Shown piece after piece: positions 1 through 9,465 of a stretch of DNA of 21,515 bases. Every line of letters starts with the position of its first letter. The first letter of the stretch is position 1. The position numbers and the translations under genes were made by a program. The notes below the pieces were generated by a model. The model was given only the letters and a program-made list of their open reading frames with translations, was not told the origin of the DNA and did no database searches. Origin of the DNA: Chara braunii (taxonomy: Eukaryota > Streptophyta > Charophyceae > Charales > Characeae); assembly GCA_003427395.1 (NCBI GenBank), contig BFEA01000452.1, positions 1,170,100 through 1,191,614 of the forward strand, read 5' to 3'.

Positions 1-254
1 TCAATTAGTAGGCTAGTAGTAGCTGTGTAGGGAGTAGGCTGGGCGCCGAGCGCCAGGTAGGGAGATGGAGACTGGATACATATGTTGGTGGTGGCAAGAG
101 CAAGCTCTCATTGACATTGACTTTCAGTGCTACGATTCTCGATTGGTGTTATATTGGTGCAATGCTGCGTCCTGAACACTGTGTTACGATTTGGCTTTCA
201 ATGTGGTTGTGCAATCTGAATATTGTCATCTCGCTTCTGTTCATTTTCCTTGCA
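1..254 (+). repeat. Fragment of an LTR (3' part), cut by the window edge
   Basis: This stretch aligns by eye, with gaps, to about 20848-21096, the distal part of the element 2 LTR. Shared landmarks in the same order are a GTAGGCTGG core, a GGGCGCC block, a (A/T)TGGATACA block followed by GTTGGTG, a GACATTGAC block, and a TGTC..TCGCT..GTTCAT..CTTGCA stretch. Similarity stops abruptly after TTGCA at 254 (compare 21096), which suggests a shared LTR 3' end. The match is too diverged to be the twin LTR of a young insertion, and no tRNA-complementary PBS follows 254. It is more likely a related family member or a 3'/solo LTR. Confidence 0.45.
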
Positions 255-1478
255 TTGAGAGTAAAGAGAGGGAAAGAAAAAGAAGAAGATGAAAGAAAGA
301 ACAAAAAGAAGTGTACACCAGTAAAGACCAGTGATAATTCCCTTCTTCTCGCCAACCAATCTCCTCCTCCTTTTCTCCTCCCCTCTTATTCAAACAATAA
401 ATAACAATAATAATGTTAGATGGCTGAACCAGAATCAATGTCCGAATCCCTCTTCTACTGCAGGCACAACATGAGGTCCACCATAGCCATGGCCACCCTT
501 CTTCTTCCTCTTCATGTTGGCCAAGGCTATGGCTGACTACTAGGGCCTCACCCTGCTGTGCAAAGGACAACACAAAGCAGCTATGCTCGCTGCTCGTCAG
601 GCTGCCATGCCCGACCCCGCCTTGAAGCCTTGTTGGTGTGGTGCAACCCCAACTGGGACCTTCCAAATGCAGCGCCTAACAAGGTGATGAAGATGGTGCC
701 CACCATAGCCAGGTAGGTACCCTGCCACTCTCCCTCCTAGCCCTCTTCTTCCTCCTCTTCTTACTCGTAGAGCTCCACCATAGCCGAGGTGGGAGCTCCC
801 GATCTCTTTCCTCCTGGCAACGTCGTAATGCCCAGCGCTTCTCCAACCAACGCTCCAAGCAGTTTGTCGCCAAACTTGCGCCCTGAAGAATGGGGAGGAG
901 CACTTTGCTCCTCTTGGAGATATAGCGGCCTACTTGCCTCTTGGGCGGTACCTCCTCCCTTTCGGAGGGAAACATCATTGCAGGCTCTGACATTGCCCGT
1001 ACAGGCCCTAGTCTCAGACTGCTTGGACTGGTATCCGCCTAGACCTAGCCTACAACGACTGGGCCTCTAAAAATGCCGACTTTTGTCTTCTTCTGCTCGG
1101 CCTCGAGTACCCGGCACATCTACTTCCACTTGGTGTGGTACCGACCTACATGCTACTTGAGTGTTTTTCCGCTGCGCTAAGTGTCGCAGGCCTCGTTCCC
1201 GTCACTTGAGTGTTTTCCCCCTACTGCAACCCTCAATGTCACGGCCACAGGTAAGTACCGGCCCTACGGGCCTCCCAAACAAGCAAGTACCCTTGCAGGT
1301 CACACACACACTCAGGCTGACCAACAGTCAGACAGGCACGCAAACCATCCAGCACACACACACACAAACTTAGAAAACTCAGCAGAATCCGGGAATCTCA
1401 GCAAGGCATCCATTCCATCAGCAGAACTCAGAAATCAGCAGTGTTCTTAGTCTGTGTTTTTGCAGGTCATTGCACAGT
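255..1478. other. Unassigned region, no recognisable gene
   Basis: There are purine-rich (255-310) and pyrimidine-rich (345-390, 500-520, 740-770) runs. The phrase CCACCATAGCC occurs three times, near 479, 700 and 776. Two short (CA)n tracts lie at about 1301-1311 and 1353-1366. Open frames on both strands are short, low in complexity and lack known motifs, so I call none of them coding. A CAG/GTAAGTA donor-like site near 1251 and a TTTTTGCAG/G acceptor-like site ending at 1465 could bound a small plus-strand intron, but no flanking exon is recognisable. Confidence 0.5.
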
Positions 1479-1479
1479 A

Positions 1480-2750
1480 CTCCTCTTGCATGTGAGCAAT
1501 CAATTGAACAGCGAGTTAATGTTTCCAGTTCGCTTTCTGAGCACATTCTGCAGACAGGGTAAATCCTTCCATCGCGCAAAGATTTGTTCCAATACTCCTC
1601 TCGCATGGGAGCAGTCACTTAAACAATCACGTCTGAGTGTTTCGCCTTTAAAGGATAATACCTTTCCCGATCCAATAAAGCTCTCTAGCCCCACCAAATA
1701 TCTAAGTGTTTCACCGGAATCCCACCGGCTCATCAGTGGCCAGACTCTCGGGGAGTAACCTCCATCCACCGATGCGCTCTCGTAGAGGTGGCTGGTTCAG
1801 AGCACAAATTCGTGCCACGCACTCTACTCCGAATGAACGGTCCGAGAGCAGCGGGGGGAATTTAAAGGATAATACCTTTCCCGACCCAATAAAGCTCTCT
1901 AACCCCACCAAATATCTGATTGTTTCGCCGGAATCCTACCGGCTCATCAAAGGCCTGACAATTGGGGAGTAACCTCCATCCACTGACGAGCTCCTGTAGA
2001 TGCGGCTGGTTCAGAGCACAAATCCGCGCCACACACTCTACGCCGAATGAACGGTCCAAGAGCAACGGGGGGAATTTAAAGGATAATACCTTTCCCGACC
2101 CAATGAAGCTCTTAAACCCCACCAAATATTTGAGTGTTTCGCTGGAGTCCCACCGCCTCATCAGAGTCCGGACACTCGGGGAGTAACCTCCATCCACTGC
2201 TCCTCTAGACGCGGCTGGTTCAGAGCACAAATCCGTGCCACTCACTCTACGTCGAATGAACGATCCGAGAGCAGCGGGGGGAATTTATAGGATAATACCT
2301 TTCCCAACCCAATGAAGCTCTCTAACCCCACCAAATATCTGAGTGTTTCGCCGGAATCCCACCGGCTCATCAGAGGCCTGTTTCCAGTTCCATTTTTGAG
2401 CGCCTTTGCACAGGGGGTAATCCTCTGTCCCCTAATCCTCTCTTCTACGTATTTCGAGCCATTGGTTAACCGAGATCGCGGCTGGTTCAGAGCACAAATC
2501 CGTGCCACGCACTCTACGTCGAATGAACGGTCCGAGAGCAGTGGGGGGAATTTACAGGATAATACCTTTCCCAACCCAATGAAGCTCTCTAACCCCACCA
2601 AATATCTAAGTGTTTCACCGGAATCCCACCGGCTCGTCAGAGGCCTGTTTCCAGTTCCATTTTTGAGCGCATTTTGCACAGGGGGTAATCCTTTGTCCCC
2701 TGATCTTCTCTTCTACGTATTTCAAGCCATTGGTTAACCGAGATCGCGCA
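1480..2750. repeat. Tandem array of about five ~210-bp units with inserted modules
   Basis: The word AGGATAATACC recurs at 1652, 1866, 2080, 2289 and 2556, giving spacings of 214, 214, 209 and 267 bases. Each unit continues through CCCAAYSMAATRAAGCTCT, a CCCCACCAAATAT block, GTGTTTCRCCGGAATCC and CACCGGCTCATCAG, then a GGCTGGTTCAGAGCACAAAT block, a GAATGAACGGTCCGAGAGCA block and a G6 run. The last two units gain a module (about 2380-2480 and 2646-2750) starting TTTCCAGTTCCATTTTTGAG. A diverged copy of that module begins at 1529. A further pair of similar ~35-bp blocks lies at about 1479 and 1590. Unit length is not a multiple of three and frames are not conserved between units, so this reads as non-coding satellite-like DNA. 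Confidence 0.85.
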
Positions 2751-3020
2751 ATAGATTATCAGCCATTGGAGACTCCTGATTTGCCCTGGTTTCAATGTGC
2801 TGTATATTGTCTTTCTATTTGCTTCCGGATTTTCTCAAAGGTTTTCACGCTTATCAGTGTTCTATTCCAAGTCCTGGTCCCAAAGTTCAGTGTCGTATAA
2901 ATCATAATACCAGTCCAGTAGATAGGATAGTGAAGTATATGCCACAGGTGCAATAGGCCCAGTCTTTTCAGTCATCCAGTGAGCCAGTCAGTCCCAAAAC
3001 GTCTGTGAACATTCCAGATG
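2751..3020. other. Spacer flanking element 1; target-site copy at its end
   Basis: This AT-leaning sequence has no open frame of note. Its last four bases, GATG (3017-3020), are repeated directly after the other LTR at 11662-11665. This stretch is therefore the left flank of the element 1 insertion site, and the original locus continues at 11662. Confidence 0.6.
3017..3020. repeat. Target site duplication, left copy (GATG)
   Basis: GATG directly precedes the TGCA that starts the left LTR and recurs directly after the TGCA that ends the right LTR (11662-11665). Four bases fits the 4-6 bp range of Ty3/gypsy integration. If the LTR boundary is shifted by one base the duplication reads AGATG, five bases. 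Confidence 0.7.
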
Positions 3021-4054
3021 TGCAATGAACCTAGATCGTGAAGACAATCGTCAACAATGCAAGCCCAGATAAATGTCCATCGGCTGATGATTACTTATAG
3101 TCAAAATCGTAACCAGACAGAATGAGATGAGGTTATCATACACAGACGAAGAGAGAGGAGGGAGATGAGACAAAGGAGAGGAAAGTTCAATGCCCACTCC
3201 TGCCTCGGGCTCCCTCCTCTACTACCACCTCAATAATCAATAATCTGAACGGGTATCCGAAGTAGCCTCAATGTGCTACGTGGCACGTCTAATCAGTCCC
3301 ACATCAGCACTGGAGCAATGTCGACATTAAGACAGCCAGGTACGTATCCATGAACTCTCCACAGTCCTGATCTCCTCCTGAAGTGACGATGAAACAGAAC
3401 AACAATGCCGATCACGTAGTCCTTGTCATAGAACATGTGGTAGCAGCCACATCAGCCAATGATACACGTGGCAGCAACCACATCAGCGACATCGCATGGC
3501 AGCTGCCACGTCAGCATGCCAAGAAGACAAGAGCAAGCCAGCCACCATGTCGGACCAGCAGCGCCTCGCCGAATCACAATGCCAGCGTCGCTGAGTCGAG
3601 CCAGTGTCGCAGCGTCGAGCCAGCGTTGAAGTCAACGCGTGAAGTCAACATCAACACAAGACAGAATGAATGTCAAAGCCAGGAAGTCAGCGCTTATGTA
3701 GCGTTGACGCGGGGTCTGGACCCCGGATGCTGCATCCTTCAACCGTCCAAATCTCAATGCAAACGAAGGCCCAGATTGGTCTGAAACTGAATTCTCTCCG
3801 GCCTGGATGCTATTTGGGTACCTGCGCACAACAAGTGAGTGTATCCAACCAAGGGCCTGGGCGCGGTACCTTTGACTCTACAATTGACTTTGACCCTTGA
3901 ATTTCCAATGTGCAGCGTTTGGTCTCACAGCCGAACGCAGCAGACTCAGGTCTGGGCGTGTCTTGGTCACACAGCCCAATGCAGACCGACTCAGGTCTGC
4001 GTTGCTTGGGGCTGAGTTTTGGGCCCCAGGCTAATTCTGAACAGGGTTACTGCA
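3021..4054 (-). repeat. 3' LTR of element 1
   Basis: This 1034-bp repeat is near-identical to 10587-11661. On the minus strand it starts TGCAGTAACCC and ends GGTTCATTGCA. Compared with the other LTR it has two fewer 31-bp ACGT-motif units (only one full unit, from 3433, plus a partial one from 3464). It also has an extra ~21-bp duplication near 3590-3612 within a CGTCGAGCCAG-rich stretch. It should supply the polyadenylation end of the transcript. The first eight minus-strand bases also form the end of the pol reading frame. Confidence 0.92.
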
Positions 4055-4880
4055 TTCCTGGCGGCCTAGTTTCAAGTAGTTGTCGTTTGCTAAACCATCT
4101 GTCCTCAGATGGTGCCCGAGACTTAAAACGGACTTTGAACTGCTTCTGGGGTCGTTCACGCCCATCTGTAGAAAAGTACGCATGCTCTATGATCTTGTCT
4201 ACCTCGTACCCGCTGTCCATATCCGGCGGAATCATATAAGGTCTGTGTGGGAACTCGTTTCCTTCTACATAGGGTAATAGTTTGGACGTGTGAAAAACAG
4301 GATATGTTTTAAGATGAGGGGAAAAATCAATGCGATAAGACGGTCCCTCTGCATCTCCAATTACTTTGAGAACTTCCCAGGGTCCAAAATAGACAGGAAG
4401 CAATTTCTGGGACACATCTTTCTCTAGCCAAAACTCTTTAGATTTTACCCAAACCAGATCACCCTCTTTGAATGTAGACGGTCGACGGTGCCTGTTGGCT
4501 TGTTCAATCATCCGTAGTTGAGCTTTCCTTAGATTATCTTTAACTTTTTGAATGTCCTCCTGAAACAATACTGCATATTTTCGGGTCCCAAGGGGCAACC
4601 TAAGGAACTGGTCCCGGTTTAATACATCAATGGGACGTTTAGGTTTCCAACCTTTGTGAAGTGCATTCGGGGTTCGTCCAGTGGAAGTGTGGACACTGTT
4701 GTTATATGTACTCGCAATTTTAGGTAAGTTCTCATCCCAATCAATTTGATCGGGTCTAATATACATGCGCAAAAGTTGCTGGCACAAACGGTTCATCTGT
4801 TCAATCTGGCCATTCGTTTCGAGATGTCTCCTGACGACATGGTCAGGCGCGTACCATAAGCTTCCATCAGCTTTTGCCAT
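4047..4880 (-). pseudogene. Element 1 integrase C-terminal half with GPF-type and chromodomain
   Basis: The open frame of 277 codons begins inside the integrase catalytic core, so its first ATG is not a true start. It carries the third catalytic residue, Glu21 in an ETNGQ motif typical of Ty3 integrases. A helical linker follows, then the GPY/F-type module (YFGPWEV, residues 164-170). At the end is a chromodomain-like segment, about residues 225-272, with YEVDKIIEH, KVRF, the ED..W core and a closing helix. The chromodomain is thought to guide chromoviruses to heterochromatin marks. The stop TAA lies within the first bases of the 3' LTR. A frameshift separates this frame from the middle of the integrase core, so no single continuous integrase could be made. 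Confidence 0.88.
4055..4066 (-). promoter_or_regulatory. Putative polypurine tract of element 1
   Basis: On the minus strand GGCCGCCAGGAA lies directly upstream of the 3' LTR start, where plus-strand DNA synthesis is primed in LTR elements. It is short and interrupted by pyrimidines, so the assignment rests on position more than on sequence. It lies inside the end of the pol frame. Confidence 0.35.
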
Positions 4881-5616
4881 GGCAGACTGGTGAACCTAAC
4901 ATCTCGATCAGACACAATGGATTTAGGGAACCCATACTCAGGGACTCATCGCATCTGAAATTTATGGATGGCAAGTTCTGAAATTTAGAGAAACGGTCTA
5001 CAATTACCATCACTTGGCTATTACCATAGCGACTTTTAACCAGACTCATGAAGTCAATTGAGATAGACTCACTTGGTTCACTTGGTATAGGTAATGGTTT
5101 GAGAAGTCCAAGGGGATTCTCATGCGACGGCTTGTTTCTCTGACACACTAAACAGGTACGAACATATGTTAGCACATCTTCTTTAAGTCCCTTCAATTCG
5201 AAACGTTCTCTGACTTTAGCATATGTTTTCTTGAAACCAAAATGACCCTCAGAATCGTGACATTCCCCAATCAACAGCCTCTTAATCTCTTCCTTATGAG
5301 GAATACACAATCTTTGTTCGGTTTGGTCAATCAAGAACAACAATCCATCAGTCAGTCTATAGTTGGGTAATTGGGACGAATCTCGTACAAGGATATCCGT
5401 GATTGGTTTCCTGATAGGATCAGTAGCATATCCTTGGCGAATCTGGTCTTTCAGGTTATTCCCAACATCCAAGTAAGAGACAATTGCACCAAAAAAATCA
5501 CTGCGTCGGGACAAAGCATTTGCAACCACATTAGACTTACCTTTGATAGTCTTGAGTTCAAAGTCAAAGGTGTCAATGAATGCAGACCATCTTACTAACT
5601 TGTCAAAGAATCTGGA
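4867..5616 (-). pseudogene. Element 1 integrase N-terminal zinc domain and start of core
   Basis: The frame continues the RNase H frame after one TAG stop (5617-5619). It starts with the RNase H-to-integrase linker, including an NALSRR motif at about 5515-5525. Counting residues from 5529, the HHCC zinc site is visible as His91, His96, Cys126 and Cys129. Asp159 in SIDF is the first catalytic Asp of the DDE core. Just past a DRFSKF motif (residues 178-183) the core loses material and shifts frame. The second catalytic Asp, in an SDRDVRF motif, is read only in another frame, near 4887-4935. The annotated frame then ends at TGA. Integrase would join the element's DNA ends to the host chromosome; here the core is split over three frames. 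Confidence 0.85.
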
Positions 5617-5988
5617 CTATGTTTTTATCCACTGTAGGGTTGAGTGGTATGAATACACAGTAAAGTGCCTCCCTAACAGGTCGTGCCTCCATGTGTCCAA
5701 CGCACAGACTAAGGCATAAAGTTCTCTTTCATATGTGGAGTAGGCGACTTTGTCACACGGCAGTCGTTTAGACATAAATTTTATGGGCCTATAGCCCTTG
5801 CCGTCATCTTGTTGGAGAACAACGCCAATCCCATACTGATTTGCGTCAGTGGTGACAATGAAAGGCAAAGACGGGTCAGCAATCTTAAGGACGGGGTAGT
5901 GAGTCAGGGAATACGTCAATTTTCGAAAGGAAGACTCACAATCCTTATCCCACAACCAAACATTTTCTTTCTTCAGTAATCTTCTCAT
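5617..5988 (-). pseudogene. Element 1 RT connection and RNase H, catalytic Asp lost
   Basis: This 123-codon segment carries the end of the RT connection (MRRLLKKE and WDKDCESSF motifs, residues 1-21) and an RNase H domain that would degrade the RNA strand during reverse transcription. Catalytic Asp48 (TTDANQYG) and Glu89 (STYEREL) are present. The next acidic position, normally Asp in a (S/T)DH motif, is Tyr114 (YSYHSTL), consistent with a single G-to-T change in a GAC codon. The frame ends in TAG, directly followed in the same frame by the integrase linker, so the stop is an inactivating change rather than a domain boundary. Upstream it joins the RT only through a frameshift. Confidence 0.87.
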
Positions 5989-6182
5989 TGGTGCAGCAAT
6001 CGGTGAGAAGTTTCTGACAAACTTCCTATAATAACTAGCTAGAAATATCGCAATTCAGTAATAAACTTTGGTTGTGGCCAATTGCTAATTGCTGATATAT
6101 TTTTCTCTTCCGGCCTTAGACCTTCTTCGTTTACTATGTGTCCTAGGTATAATACTTCGGACTCAGCAAACTCAGACTTTTT
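5989..6182 (-). pseudogene. Element 1 RT thumb/connection remnant
   Basis: The RT frame continues for 48 codons after the TAA at 6183-6185, until TAG at 6039-6041. It includes KKSEFAESEVLYLGHIV and EEGLRP, the conserved post-YLDD segment of Ty3/gypsy RT. Past 6041 the homology (a YYRKFVRNFSPIAAPMRR stretch) continues in the RNase H frame. An indel of a few bases near 6040-6048 therefore breaks the polyprotein a second time. Confidence 0.8.
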
Positions 6183-7646
6183 TTAGTTGATCTTAAAGTT
6201 ACCCTCACGCAACTTCCCTAGCACCAGACGAAGGTGCTTCTCATGATCCTCTAGTGTTTTACTATACACTAGAATATCATCGAGATAGACAATGACAAAC
6301 TTATCCAACCATTGACGAAACAAGTCATTCATTGACCTTTGAAAAGTAGCAGGGACATTCGTTAATCCGAAGGGCATTACCACGAACTCATAGTGGTCAT
6401 ACCTGGTCCGAAAAGCGGTCTTATGCTGATCGGAGGGTTCCACCTCGATCTGGTGATACGCATATTTCAAGTCGATCTTGCTAAAGTACCTGCATCCCTG
6501 TAACTGGTCGAGTAAGTCGTCAATGCGAAAAAGTGGCTCAACATTCTTAATAGTGACGGCATGCAACCCTTTGTAGTCTATACAGAGACGTAACTCACCT
6601 TCCTTCTTAGGTGCAAACAAGACAGGAGCACCATAAGGAGAGGAGCTAGGGCGAATGCATCCTTTTTCTGTTAAGTCTTGCAGTTGTTTCCTTAATTCCT
6701 CAAGTTCCCTAGCAGACATTCGGTAGATAGTGCCCTTGGGAATCTTACTACCAGGAATAATTTCAATGGTTTGCTTAATTGCACGCTCAGTTATTCCTGT
6801 TGGTTCAGTAAATAGTTCTTTATACTCATCTAGGAGTTTTTCAATCGAAGGAGGACAGGAAGTAGAAGACTCACCTGCTTTCTTTACTAAGACCATCATC
6901 ACTTCCTGTTCCAACCTTTTCTTTGAAACCATCGATCGAAATGTTGGATAACTCATACAACCGAAAGACAGACTAGAGTCCGAGCCAGACTTATGGAACA
7001 ATTTGATAGGTTTCAAGCCAGCTTGTGCATCTCGCAGTTGCACTACCTTTTCCTTGAACTTGATATCTGGGTTAGCTTCCTCGTGCCAGTCCATTCCCAG
7101 AATCAAGTCAAAGGGTAAATTCTTTTCGACTAGGAAGGATATTTCATGCAAAATCATCTTACCTTCCTTGGTTCGAAATCGACATTTGACACGATCAACG
7201 CACTGCGAGATAGTGATCGTGCGTCTGTTTGCAAAAATAGATGTGATAGGTCGAGACAGATCTTTTACTTTCATTCCGAGATGCAACTTGCGGATTGCTT
7301 TCTCGGATATGTAGGATCGCGTGGATCCTGAGTCCAACAGTGCACCTACACGTGTACGTGCAATCTCTATGTCCGCGAGTAGTAGGTCACCCTTAGACTT
7401 AGATTTCTTAGCCCACGAGCTTCGTAATGCTAGCAACTTGTTACCAAGCTCGTCAAGAGAGTCGTCCAGAGAGACAGTACATAAGACAGGTTCAGGGTGT
7501 TCCGGACGATGGGCCGAAGAAGAACCATCCTTTGCCACGTGAGTCAAAGGGTTAGAGGGGTTAGTAGGCGCCTTACCTTCATCTTGGTTCAAACCCTTAG
7601 ACTCAATAGGAGCAGATGCTACTCCTACTGGCGGTTCGCTTTTGGG
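6183..7646 (-). pseudogene. Element 1 protease and reverse transcriptase
   Basis: This is the longest intact segment. Counted from 7592, the retroviral-type aspartic protease shows LLDSGST (residues 85-91) and the ILGMDW motif (164-169). RT shows LRLCIDY (334-340), [11 protein letters not shown] with catalytic Asp374, [12 protein letters not shown] (405-418) and VYLDDILVY (435-443) with both active-site aspartates. Fingers and palm are therefore complete. The frame ends in TAA at 6183-6185, before the thumb. At the other end it opens directly after a TAA at 7647-7649, inside the end of gag, one base behind the gag frame. There is no ATG near the opening, so expression would need frameshifting or a fusion. 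RT and protease look catalytically intact locally; the defects lie around them. Confidence 0.9.
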
Positions 7647-9444
7647 TTACGGATAAGTGGGCACCATGCAATCACATGCCTTGCGGTACCACACTTCAAA
7701 CATTGTGCGTTATCCATTTTTTCCTGCCACGTTTTCTGTGACAGACCCATTTTTTCCCAAGGCTTCCCGACCGCAATTCCGGGGTGCTCTGGGAACGAGC
7801 AATGCTTCTTCTTCTTAACTGGCGGTCGTGGTCCTCCCTTGTTGACCACGACAGCAGTGACTTCCCCCTTCCCAGAATCACTGCTGCTTGCCACAACCTC
7901 GGCCTCCAATGACCACTTCTCCACAGTATCGTCATCAAAGACGACGAGGGTGTGGTCCTGGCGCTTTTGGCACCAAAGTATCCGCTTACCTGTACCCGCA
8001 CCACCGCCATACTTTACAACAGACGCATACGAATTCTTTACCTGAGAAGTCATTTGCTCTCGTTGGAAAGTCAGATCCCGAAACTGCCTATAATTATATT
8101 TGTCGGACTTTGACTCTGCCACGAGTTGTCCATGGATGGGCTCGGGCAGAGCACGGGAATAGATGTACAAGACTTGGTTGTCTTGTAGGTTCAATCCCGG
8201 AACCTGCAGCAATCGATCAACTTCTCGAGACAACGATTCCACAGAGGTCCAATGTTTCTAACCAATTGCGGTGAGCTGGTCAAAGGCCTTATCGGCCGTC
8301 GTTTTGTCCAAAAACCGTTCCTTGATCTTACCAAGGAACTGCTTGAGGTTCAAGGTTTCAGCCCACTCCCCAATGTCATCGAACGCTGCTGCGTTAGCTT
8401 CGGGCAATACTCATTCCTTAGCTTCCCCCCCAAGACAAGAGGTAGAGAAAGCAACCTAGGAATCGGGTTCAACGGGGGCCGTACTACAATACGTCAGTAT
8501 TTTGGCAATCCACAACAATAAATTTTCATCTTTTTTGTTGCAGAATGTGAAAGGCAATTTCATTTTGACTTTCTCCTTTCTTTTCAGTTTCTCAGGTTGT
8601 TGGGTGGTGTCTTTGCTTCCTTCGGGAAACTTTGGCGGACTCGAAGGCTCCCCCTTCTTCTCTTCTGTTTTCTTTGTCTCTATCTTGAGATACTTCATTG
8701 CGTCTCCCATTAGTTTCTCAGGCTTTTCATTTTTCTCTTCTTTGACCTTTTCTGTCACCTGGTTCTTTCCCTTGACCAGATTCGTGATTGTCTGTAATCC
8801 CACGACCATATCATCAATCCGTGCAACAGTTTGGTCAATCTTCATTTCTAGGTGAGCAAGGTAAGACACAAGTTGAGCCAAAGAAACAGCCTGTCCTTCC
8901 CCTTCAGTTACAATAACAGTTTGTCTGATTTCTTCTATTTTTTGTTCTTGCTGTACATTCCGCTCTTTTTGTCTTCTCAATTCCTCTTTCCTCTGCTTCT
9001 CTCTCTCTAATGCTTCTTCAAGTTGTCTGATATTTTCGTCCACGGTTTCTTCAGACACAACTCCTTCTCCTTCTTCTTTCCGTTCAGCAATCTTGAAGAG
9101 TTGATTCGTGATATACTTATCAAGTGCATGATGACACTTGATTAGTATATCCTGAACCTGAATGACGGCGGTGCCTGTCTCAACCAATTCAATAGCATTA
9201 TGTAATGCTTTAAATCAAAGAGGCTCCGAACATGAGCCTCAGCCTCTTCACCGGCGTCATGAAGTTCAGAAATCAGTTTGTCTAAACGGGCGAGCAAGAC
9301 TTGTTTCTGCTCTTTCACTTGCTGCTTCGTTCGGGGGTCAGGAGTCTCCTCATCAACAGCAAACATGAGTGAGACTGGATAGAAGAGAAGAGGAATAAAA
9401 GGTGTGAGCACCGACAATTTCAGAGAATTCCAGAGAAAAGACAT
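7625..9444 (-). pseudogene. gag: Element 1 gag with coiled coil and CCHC zinc knuckle
   Basis: Gag would form the virus-like particle and bind the element RNA. Likely starts are ATG at 9444, or 9366 if the hydrophobic leader is not used. In order there is an acidic N-terminal helix region, then a charged coiled coil (about 50-90 residues downstream of 9187) and a Lys/Glu-rich linker. Next comes a retrotransposon gag core beginning near 8560 (KLPF..ENLLLWIAK) and ending near 8060 (SREVDRLLQVPGL, FRDLTFQREQM). Last is a CX2CX4HX4C zinc knuckle with Cys at 7685-7687 and 7676-7678. Breaks are a one-base frameshift near 9213, TAG at 8456-8458, TGA at 8411-8413 and TAG at 8258-8260. All later segments share one frame. 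The assignment to gag rests on position and the zinc knuckle. Confidence 0.85.
7640..7646 (-). promoter_or_regulatory. Candidate -1 frameshift heptamer at the gag/pol boundary
   Basis: On the minus strand the heptamer C CCA AAA is in the gag frame and fits the X XXY YYZ slippery consensus. Slipping back one base moves ribosomes from gag, which stops at 7625-7627, into the protease/RT frame, which opens exactly at the heptamer's CCC because a TAA lies just upstream. It sits five codons after the Gag zinc knuckle, a usual place for a gag-pol shift. A plain one-base mutation in an A-run is the alternative. Confidence 0.4.
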
Positions 9445-9465
9445 CGTGACGTGCGTTTGCCGCAC

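Noticed and set aside
1962-2250. TGGTTCAGAGC in each tandem unit as a functional primer binding site
   Set aside because: It lacks a base of the plant iMet PBS, is not next to a CA-ending LTR edge, and recurs in every repeat unit. Resemblance alone is not enough.
2242-2737. Open frames of about 140 codons on both strands in the tandem array
   Set aside because: They arise from repeat units whose lengths (209, 214, 267) are not all multiples of three. The peptide is not maintained across units and the frames overlap on opposite strands.
3383-3900. Plus-strand open frames in the LTR, repeated at 11054-11507
   Set aside because: Their duplication follows from the two LTRs of element 1, and they run against the element's coding strand without known motifs.
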